DNA from: DASUBV01 sp035532295
Lineage (GTDB): Bacteria; Actinomycetota; Actinomycetes; Streptosporangiales; Streptosporangiaceae
Assembly (NCBI GenBank): GCA_035532295.1
Contig: DATKRH010000011.1
Coordinates: 1 to 64,000, forward strand
Direction: 5' to 3'
Length of the DNA: 64,000 bases
A program made the position numbers and the translations under genes. Every line of letters starts with the position of its first letter. Position 1 is the first letter of the stretch. The notes under the pieces are model-generated. The model was not told where the DNA came from and made no database searches. It was given only the letters and a program-made list of their open reading frames with translations. This document shows positions 58,005 to 64,000 of the stretch, in pieces.

Positions 58005-60029
58005 CTACCGGCCGACGGGCTTCAGCTGGACGCTGTAGACGTTCACGGTGGCACCGCCCGGCGTCCACACGCGGACCTCGAGTCGCTCGCCGGTCGGGCC
58101 GCCGCCGAACTTGGCCCGGAACGGGCCCCAGCCGCTGAACAGCTGGGCCCGGTAGCCGGTCGTCGCGTCCACCGGCAAGGTGATCGCCTGGACCCCGGCC
58201 GTCGCGGGCACGCGCCGCCGGGCCAGCAGTGCGTTACCGGTGTCGTTCCAGACCTCGACGTTGACCGGGCCTGTCGTCGACAAGGTCACCGATGCCTGGT
58301 AGAGGCCGGCCGGCTGCGGCCATTCGAGCCGGTCGGCGACATAGCCCGCGGACCCGGTGGACGTCACATGCCAGGCCGAGGGCGGCCCGGTCAGGACCGC
58401 ACGGCCGGCGGCACCCGGCGCCGTCCAGGCGGGCAGCGGCGCCGACCCGCCGGGCACACGGAGCCGGCGTATCCCCGGCGGCGGGTGCCAGCGGAACGCC
58501 CACACGCCGTCGGCGTCGGTGACGAGAGTGGCATGCAGGGGGCCGGCCAGCTGCCCGGCGAAGACCATGGCCCCGGCCGGCTTCTGCGTCTCGATGCCGG
58601 CCCACGGCGTGAAGACGAACCAGTCCTCGCCGGGCTGGATCGGGAGGTTCCCGTTGAGCGGCCGCACGTCGAGCCGGCCGGAGAACCGGCCGACCACCCC
58701 CTGGGAGGCGAACACCGCGGCCGACGGCGGGATGCGCGCCGCCACCGCGGCCAGGGTCGCGGCCGTGGACTGCGGGACCCGCAGCCACTGCTGCGGCGTC
58801 CGCGGGCCCCACACCGCGGCCCAGCCGATCGCCTGCGCCACCACCAGCACCGTCAGCGCCGCGCCCAGCCAGCGGCGGCGCCGGGTGAGCCAGCCGAGGA
58901 CCGCGACGGTGCCGACCGGCAGGAGCACGTAGATGGGCAGGCTCTGGAACAGCGGCTCGGAGAACAGGAACCCGCGGAACAGGTCGTTGGCGATCGTCAC
59001 CACCAGGACCAGCGGTAGCAGCGGGAGGAACCCGAGGCCCAGAAGTCCCGACGACCCGAGGTTGGCCCACAGGTCGACACGCTTGGACCAGAGCTTGGCC
59101 GCCACCGCGACCGGATGGGTCGCCAGGCCCTTGATCAGCCCGGGCATGCTCAGGCCACCGGAATGGCCGGGCGCCGCCAGGTAGTCATACGCCTGCAGGC
59201 CATGGCCCGAGCCCAGGTTCCCGTGAATGGCCGAGATGAACAGCACGGCCGCCACGCCGAGGAAGGCCATGATCCCGCCACGCCGGCGCGCGCCCCGGCT
59301 GGCGATCAGCACCCCGAGCCCTAGTCCGAAGACGTAGGTACCTGCCACGTCGCCGCAGGCCAGCAGCGGCAGGACCCAGGCCCACGCCCGGCGGCGGCCG
59401 TTCGCCAGGTCCCAGGCCAGCAGCGCGATGAACAGCACCGCCAGGCACTCGGCGTGGAAGTCGAACGACACCGACCACCACGACCACGGGTTGATGGCCA
59501 GCAGCAGTAGCCCGGCGCCGGCCAGCCAGCGCGCGTCCGGGCCGGGACGGTAGCGCTGGGCGATCTCGCAGAGCCACAAGAACGCCACCAGCTCGGCGCC
59601 CACCACGCACGCGTCCTGCAGCCAGAGCAGCAGCACGCCGTGCGGGAACACCCAGTACAGCAGCGCCAGGGGCCACATGATGAACTCAGCATGGTTCTGC
59701 CAGAAGGTGAAGTTACCGACCGTGTCGTACGGGTTCAGGTGACCATGCGCGATCAGGAACCAGGCCTGCTGATACTGCGCGAAGTCAGGCGTGAGGGCGA
59801 AGCGCCGGTAGAGAAACGCGCTCCAGACCCCGAACGCGACCAGCTTGAGGCCCAGCACCTCCACGCCGATCCGGCGGACCCAGCGCAGCGGGCTGGCCGA
59901 CGGGCTCTGGGCCGGAGGCGGGCTCTGGGCCGGAGGCGGGCTCTGGGCCGGCGGGCTCTGGGCCGGCGCCACGGATATCTCAGGTCCCTGCGCGGCAGCG
60001 TGCGCCGCCTCGATATCGGCCCGGCTCAT
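58005..60029 (-). CDS. DUF2079 membrane protein
   Basis: 674 residues, ATG overlapping the upstream stop by four bases. A Pro/Ser/Gln repeat lead (about 20-45) precedes roughly ten helices. DUF2079 hallmarks are YQQAWFLIAHGHLNPYDTV, FNFHAE-like SFDFHAECLAVLFIALLAW, ACGDVAGTYVFGLGLGVL and a later AVFASQGVVGRFSGR. The C-terminal soluble part (about 470-674) is beta-rich and may face outward. DUF2079 proteins are thought to be GT-C-like glycosyltransferases, but no substrate is established. Fourth and last gene of the operon. Confidence 0.82.
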   Translation of the reverse strand: MSRADIEAAHAAAQGPEISVAPAQSPPAQSPPPAQSPPPAQSPSASPLRWVRRIGVEVLGLKLVAFGVWSAFLYRRFALTPDFAQYQQAWFLIAHGHLNPYDTVGNFTFWQNHAEFIMWPLALLYWVFPHGVLLLWLQDACVVGAELVAFLWLCEIAQRYRPGPDARWLAGAGLLLLAINPWSWWSVSFDFHAECLAVLFIALLAWDLANGRRRAWAWVLPLLACGDVAGTYVFGLGLGVLIASRGARRRGGIMAFLGVAAVLFISAIHGNLGSGHGLQAYDYLAAPGHSGGLSMPGLIKGLATHPVAVAAKLWSKRVDLWANLGSSGLLGLGFLPLLPLVLVVTIANDLFRGFLFSEPLFQSLPIYVLLPVGTVAVLGWLTRRRRWLGAALTVLVVAQAIGWAAVWGPRTPQQWLRVPQSTAATLAAVAARIPPSAAVFASQGVVGRFSGRLDVRPLNGNLPIQPGEDWFVFTPWAGIETQKPAGAMVFAGQLAGPLHATLVTDADGVWAFRWHPPPGIRRLRVPGGSAPLPAWTAPGAAGRAVLTGPPSAWHVTSTGSAGYVADRLEWPQPAGLYQASVTLSTTGPVNVEVWNDTGNALLARRRVPATAGVQAITLPVDATTGYRAQLFSGWGPFRAKFGGGPTGERLEVRVWTPGGATVNVYSVQLKPVGR
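59902..59970. repeat. 18/15-bp tandem repeat, four copies
   Basis: Units of GGGCTCTGGGCCGGAGGC, two of them shortened to 15 bp. On the minus strand they encode Pro-(Pro)-Ala-Gln-Ser-Pro in the N-terminal cytosolic lead of the DUF2079 protein. Confidence 0.88.
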
Positions 60030-62182
60030 GGGCGGAACCGCACGGCGAGAATCGGTGAGTAGCCGTACGGGTAGGCCGACCCCGCGTTGACCAGGTTCGC
60101 CTCGAAGTAGACCGGGTTACTGCCGCCGACGGGCGAGTGGATGGTGAAGGTGGCCACGCCGCCGGAGTTCGTCAGCGCCCGGACGGGCGTCTCGCCGGGC
60201 AGCCCCTGATTGATCAGCGCCTGGCTGTACTGCAAGCCGCGCTGCGCGTAGATCACCTGGCCGAGGTAGACCGGCACGCTGGCGACGCGCATCGGCTCAT
60301 CGAGGCGGTTGACGATCTCGGCCTGCACGGTGATGTCCTGGCCCCGCGGCACCGGGCCGTTGATCGTGGCGGGCTGGAGCACCACCCGCCACAGGCTCGC
60401 CACGTACGCGCCCGTCCGGCTGACCGACGGCGGATTCTGCGAGAACGCCACGACCTGGAAGCCGTTGCTGATCGACGGCATCGCGAAATAGCTCGGCGCC
60501 TCGATCGTGTAGTGCGCTCGCTGGTGCGGGCCCAGTACCGGCGGGCCGGCCGTCTGGCGCCAGAAGGCGGTCGTGGTCATGCCGTCCTCGATGGTGAAGG
60601 CCGGCCGCACCCGCGCGCCGGTGGTGTTGGTGACCGTCAGGCCCAGTTGCTCCACCGTGGCGAGCTGACCGGTTGTCCGGACGGACTGGATGGAGATGGT
60701 CATCGGGCTGGTGGCGGTCAGCGCCGCCGCGACCACGACGCCGCACGCGACCGCGCCGCCCGCGGCGACCCACCTCCAGCGCCGCCAGCAGGCGGTGACC
60801 GGCAGCCGCCGCGTGGTGGCGGCGGCCACGAGGGCCGCGGGGAAGAGCATCACCAGGTAGCTGCCGAACGAGCGAGTGGCGAAGAACAGGACGAGCGACG
60901 GAAGCAGGAACGCGGCGGGCTTGAGCATCGGGTACATCGCCGCGTAGCAGGCGAGGGCGACCGCCAGGACGACCAGGGCGGCGATCGTGTAGGCCTGCAG
61001 GGACCCGCCGCCGACCGCCAGGGACAGGGACAGGCTGATCAGGCCCTGGCCGGCCGGCACCGCCTGCGACGAGAGCGGCGTGATCACCCCGTGCAGCCAC
61101 GCGCCCGGAGCCGCCGCCAGGTAGGGCAGGTTCGGCGCCAGGAAGGCCGCCAGGGCGATGCCCAGGTACCGCAGCCCGTCGCGCGCGGCCCGCCACAGGT
61201 CATGCTCGCGCCGGGACTCCGCCGCGATCCCGATGACCAGGAACGGGGCCACGAGCCAGGGCGTCTGCTTCACCGCCATGGCCAGCCCCAGCAGCACCGG
61301 TCCCCGCCAGGCGGCCCACCCGCGCGCCGCCGGGAACCGGTCCCACCCGACGGCGGCTCCGACCAGCAGCGGAACGAACAGGAAATCGGTCACTCCGCCG
61401 ACCGCGTAGCCGATGTAGACATCCAGGCTGGCCACGACCGCAGCGAGCGGCGCCAGCCGCCGCGGCAGCACCGCGAACATGATGACCGCCCCCAGCGCCC
61501 ACGCGCCGACGTCCATCCACACGGCGGCCTGGGTGGCGATGCCCAGGGCCAGCAGCGGCATATAGGCCTCGAACGACAGAGCCGGGTAGGACAAGTTCGT
61601 GACCGGCTGCCCGCTGAGCTTGAAGGTATAGCCGTTCGGGGAGACGTGGAACAGCGGGAAGGCGGCCGCCATCGAGTGCAGGTAGGGGTCGAGGCCGTGT
61701 ACGGCCAGCTGGGCCGCGTACTGGTCGAAGGCGATCTCGTCGGTGCCGTAGTCCGGGGCCATGAAGACCTGGAAGTAGCTCCACAACGCCAGCGCCACGA
61801 GCACCGCGATCAGGACGACCCAGTCGGCCTGGCGCTGCCTGCGGGCACCCACCGCCTGATCGGGCAGCCAGGCGGAAATGATCGCCAGCAGGCCGGTCAG
61901 CCCGAGCACCACCACCGCGACGGCCAGCCACGGGCCGAAGGTCAGGTAGCCGGACAGCCGGAACGACCAGACCACGACGAAGATCCCGGCCAGCGTCCGC
62001 AGCGCGCGCCCGGTCCACGCGCTGCCGTCGCGATCGATCCCGCCGGACTCGGGCCGCCCGAGTCGGCCCCTGACCGGTGCCGGGCCGCCGCCATCCGCCC
62101 AGTTATCGGGAATAGGGGTGAGGACGTCCGCAATTCGGCCATGGGTGAACCGGTGCCGGCCGCCGGCCGACACCTTTATCAT
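60026..62182 (-). CDS. GT-C-like polytopic membrane protein
   Basis: 718 residues from the ATG at 62182 (no strong ribosome site; a GTG at 62173 is possible). About 12 helices fill residues 70-520. A first extracellular loop has MAPDYGTDEIAFDQYAAQLAVHGLDPYLHSM (quoted in part: DYGTDEIAFDQYAAQL), matching the Asp-rich loop of GT87-like enzymes, and AVKQTPWLVAPFLVIG resembles the GT87 'KxxPl' segment. The last about 190 residues form beta-sandwich domains outside. Likely a lipid-linked-sugar transferase. Second-last gene of the operon, overlapping the DUF2079 gene. Confidence 0.78.
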   Translation of the reverse strand: MIKVSAGGRHRFTHGRIADVLTPIPDNWADGGGPAPVRGRLGRPESGGIDRDGSAWTGRALRTLAGIFVVVWSFRLSGYLTFGPWLAVAVVVLGLTGLLAIISAWLPDQAVGARRQRQADWVVLIAVLVALALWSYFQVFMAPDYGTDEIAFDQYAAQLAVHGLDPYLHSMAAAFPLFHVSPNGYTFKLSGQPVTNLSYPALSFEAYMPLLALGIATQAAVWMDVGAWALGAVIMFAVLPRRLAPLAAVVASLDVYIGYAVGGVTDFLFVPLLVGAAVGWDRFPAARGWAAWRGPVLLGLAMAVKQTPWLVAPFLVIGIAAESRREHDLWRAARDGLRYLGIALAAFLAPNLPYLAAAPGAWLHGVITPLSSQAVPAGQGLISLSLSLAVGGGSLQAYTIAALVVLAVALACYAAMYPMLKPAAFLLPSLVLFFATRSFGSYLVMLFPAALVAAATTRRLPVTACWRRWRWVAAGGAVACGVVVAAALTATSPMTISIQSVRTTGQLATVEQLGLTVTNTTGARVRPAFTIEDGMTTTAFWRQTAGPPVLGPHQRAHYTIEAPSYFAMPSISNGFQVVAFSQNPPSVSRTGAYVASLWRVVLQPATINGPVPRGQDITVQAEIVNRLDEPMRVASVPVYLGQVIYAQRGLQYSQALINQGLPGETPVRALTNSGGVATFTIHSPVGGSNPVYFEANLVNAGSAYPYGYSPILAVRFRP

Positions 62183-62201
62183 CTTGGGCTTCTGCTGAAC
62201 G

Positions 62202-63125
62202 CTAGAGCGCAAGGACCTGGATGTTCCCATAGCCGGGGGTGCCCACCACCTCATAGAGCTGGCTGCCGCTCGCCGACACGAGCAGGCCATGACAATGGCT
62301 AGGCGCGGGCAGGACCCGGCGGACGCTTTCGGTCGCCACGTTGACCTCGGCGATATTGGCTACGTCAGCGGTGCCCTTGAGGACGTAAAGCGTGCTGCCG
62401 TCCGGGTTCAGCGCAATGGACCGGCCGTTGTCGCCAACCGGGAACTTCGCCGTGATCTTTCCGCCAGATATTCCGATTTCATCAACGAGTCCCGTTTTCT
62501 GCAGCACGTACAGGCTGGCCTGCGGAATATCCGGGGCTATCGACACCGCGTCCGCCGGCACCGGGACGCTGCCGTGCGTCTTGCCATCCTGGGAGCTCAC
62601 GATCGTCACGCTGGCGGATTTGCGCCATCCGGACAGTACGTAAAAGGTGCTGCCATCGCTGCCGACCGTCACCTGGCGGGCGGGCGCCGGGAGCGCCACG
62701 GTGGCGATGACCTGGCCCGTGCGGCCGTCCCGGAGCTCAAGAGCTCCCGAGTTGCTGGTCCCGAGGGCCAGGCCGATGACGCCCGCCGAGGACTCGGCGA
62801 CCGAGCGCGCGGCGCTGCTCACTGACACGCTGCCATGCACCTGCCCGCCGGATGAGTCGAGCTCGAACAGTCCCGTCCCCGGTGCGCCGCCGAGAGCCCA
62901 CATGATCCCGTTGGCCTGGGGCACGGCTGCGGCAAGCAGGCCCCTGGGGGCACGGACGATGCGCTCGGGCACGGTCCTCGCGGCAGTGGCGGCGCCCGGC
63001 GGGCTCGCCTGCGCATTGCCGTAACCGCAGCCCGCCAGCATGGCCGCGGACATCAGCGCCAGCGCCGCCGGCAGACGGCGCCTCGCCGCCGCCGCGGACC
63101 GCGGCACCAGCCAGTCGCAGGTCAT
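62202..63125 (-). CDS. Beta-propeller lipoprotein
   Basis: 307 residues, ATG overlapping the upstream stop by four bases. Signal peptide with lipobox LMSAAMLAGCG (Cys about 33). The mature part has repeated blades: GLFELDSSGGQVHGSV, ALELRDGRTGQVIATV, VTIVSSQDGKTHGSV, LNPDGSTLYVLKGT and ending SGSQLYEVVGTPGYG. This is the YVTN/NHL-like propeller layout, probably five or six blades. Such proteins bind partners at the outer membrane-side surface. Twenty bases lie between it and the GT-C-like gene. Confidence 0.8.
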   Translation of the reverse strand: MTCDWLVPRSAAAARRRLPAALALMSAAMLAGCGYGNAQASPPGAATAARTVPERIVRAPRGLLAAAVPQANGIMWALGGAPGTGLFELDSSGGQVHGSVSVSSAARSVAESSAGVIGLALGTSNSGALELRDGRTGQVIATVALPAPARQVTVGSDGSTFYVLSGWRKSASVTIVSSQDGKTHGSVPVPADAVSIAPDIPQASLYVLQKTGLVDEIGISGGKITAKFPVGDNGRSIALNPDGSTLYVLKGTADVANIAEVNVATESVRRVLPAPSHCHGLLVSASGSQLYEVVGTPGYGNIQVLAL

Positions 63126-63904
63126 CTGGGTCCGCCGGCCGCCACCGGGAGTCGCCCGGCGCCGCTGGAGTCGGACACGGGCAGCCGCGCGGGGATCAGC
63201 ACGCCGAGCCCGGGCGGTGGCGCTCCAGTCGGGGTGAGCAGCGCGGCCGCGAGGAAGTCCGGGCCGAGGCCGCCGGGCCGCGCGGCCGCCGCGGCACCCG
63301 CGGCACCCGTCCTGGCCGCGCGGCCGACCCGGGACAGGACGGCGATGTCGGAACTGCCGTCCACCCGCACCGTGGCCGACCGGCGGCCGATCACCGCCGC
63401 CGCCTTCGCGAAGCGCCGGCCATTCCACACCACGATGAGGCTGGACGGGCCGATCGATGGCGAGGTCAGCCGTATAACGAAGGGCCTGGCGAACTTCCGG
63501 TGGTCGGCAGACCCGTGCCGCTGGACGAGAATGCCCACGCCGCCGACGGCCCGGTAGCCCCGGAAACCGCCGCTGCCGATGCCCTGGCCGCCCTGACAGC
63601 GCCCGAGGTGCCCGTACGGTTCGGTGATCGTCGCCTGAACCGGGCTCGCGAACGTCTCCCGGCGGACCCTGATCGAGGCCGCCAGGCCGTCAAGCCGCAG
63701 CCAGCCGATGTCCTTGCCGCCCGGACCGACGGTCTGGCTCGTTATCACGCAGTAGTAGCCGCCGGGAATGGGAGCGACCGGCAGCGACGCCGGCGGGCCG
63801 TAGGCTGCCAGCGCAGATCCGGAAGTAACGGCGAGCACGGCGACGCCTCCCGCCGCCGCAATCGCGATTTTCCGGACAAGATTGTACCGACCCCGATAAG
63901 GCAT
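63122..63904 (-). CDS. Secreted protein of unknown function
   Basis: 260 residues from the ATG at 63904 (MPYRGRY), with GGGGAT upstream. A Sec signal peptide is clear (VRKIAIAAAGGVAVLAVTSGSALA). The mature protein has AYGPPASLPVAPIPGGYY, two Cys (YYCVITS, GRCQGG), and a beta-rich domain to about residue 185 with GFRGYRAVGGVGILVQ and ARPFVIRLTSP. A Pro/Ala tail ends it. No family recognised. First gene of the envelope operon. Nothing is seen in the remaining 96 bases to the window end. Confidence 0.72.
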   Translation of the reverse strand: MPYRGRYNLVRKIAIAAAGGVAVLAVTSGSALAAYGPPASLPVAPIPGGYYCVITSQTVGPGGKDIGWLRLDGLAASIRVRRETFASPVQATITEPYGHLGRCQGGQGIGSGGFRGYRAVGGVGILVQRHGSADHRKFARPFVIRLTSPSIGPSSLIVVWNGRRFAKAAAVIGRRSATVRVDGSSDIAVLSRVGRAARTGAAGAAAAARPGGLGPDFLAAALLTPTGAPPPGLGVLIPARLPVSDSSGAGRLPVAAGGPR

Positions 63905-64000
63905 AGCAGATCCCCGCTCCGACCAAAAGGAATATGTAGCCGCAGCACCCCGGCGGCAGCTAAGGGTAGCAGTAAACATGCAGGCGATTATGGAACCTGG

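Noticed and set aside
1..64000. tRNA, rRNA or known riboswitch
   Set aside because: No cloverleaf with a GTTC-type T-loop, ribosomal segment or conserved riboswitch core was recognised by eye; a covariance-model search would be decisive.

Overview
The window is chromosomal DNA from a high-GC actinobacterium (Actinomycetota). The signs are third-codon GC bias, GTG starts, four-base ATGA/GTGA gene overlaps, a Tad pilus locus with a LysM-BTAD protein, and an NdgR/LtbR-type IclR gene divergent from leuCD. Genus cannot be fixed from sequence alone. No rRNA, tRNA, CRISPR array, transposase or prophage gene was recognised.

Layout. 1-2.2 kb: decayed fragments (two glycosyltransferase-like pieces, the C-terminal end of arginyl-tRNA synthetase, a possible pRiA4b ORF-3 tail) around an intact small toxin-antitoxin-like pair with a degenerate Fic/Doc motif. 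2.2-7.2 kb: a redox module (four-His ferric-reductase-like membrane cytochrome, NuoF/SLBB-like protein, 3-Cys ferredoxin) followed by an OmpR-type two-component system. Three 11-bp repeats lie upstream of both the redox operon and the regulator gene. 7.2-17.7 kb: membrane proteins, a Tat-exported berberine-bridge-type flavoenzyme, a hydrolase, a GNAT acetyltransferase, a secreted G1 glutamic peptidase, a UbiE-type methyltransferase coupled to a UbiA-like membrane protein, and a flippase-like protein with a pseudokinase-like middle. 17.8-29.3 kb: one minus-strand Tad/Flp pilus operon of twelve genes, mostly overlapping, ending in an 1166-residue LysM-BTAD protein. 29.5-39 kb: APC permease fused to an OB-fold, GT87-type glycosyltransferase, KdpDE-like two-component pair without kdpFABC, Rieske oxygenase and MFS transporter.

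39.1-41.2 kb is a small island of visibly lower GC. It holds an unknown small protein, an ImmA/IrrE-like protein in which all three HExxH catalytic positions are replaced, and an antitoxin-like tail. This is the best candidate in the window for an undescribed system.

41.3-53.4 kb is a nearly complete branched-chain amino acid locus: ilvBNC-leuB-cimA-ilvD behind an attenuator with a Leu/Val/Ile-rich leader peptide, leuCD, an IclR regulator with palindromic operators, and ilvE. The citramalate synthase implies a threonine-independent isoleucine route that shares LeuBCD. 53.8-57.6 kb: a pyruvate dehydrogenase E1/transketolase-like enzyme, a hydrolase and a small membrane protein, then gene fragments. 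57.9-63.9 kb: a four-gene minus-strand envelope operon (secreted protein, propeller lipoprotein, GT-C-like membrane protein, DUF2079 protein) ending at a long hairpin.

Two themes recur: short in-frame tandem repeats of 15 or 18 bp in many genes, and -10-like hexamers 5-7 nt before start codons, which suggests leaderless transcripts.
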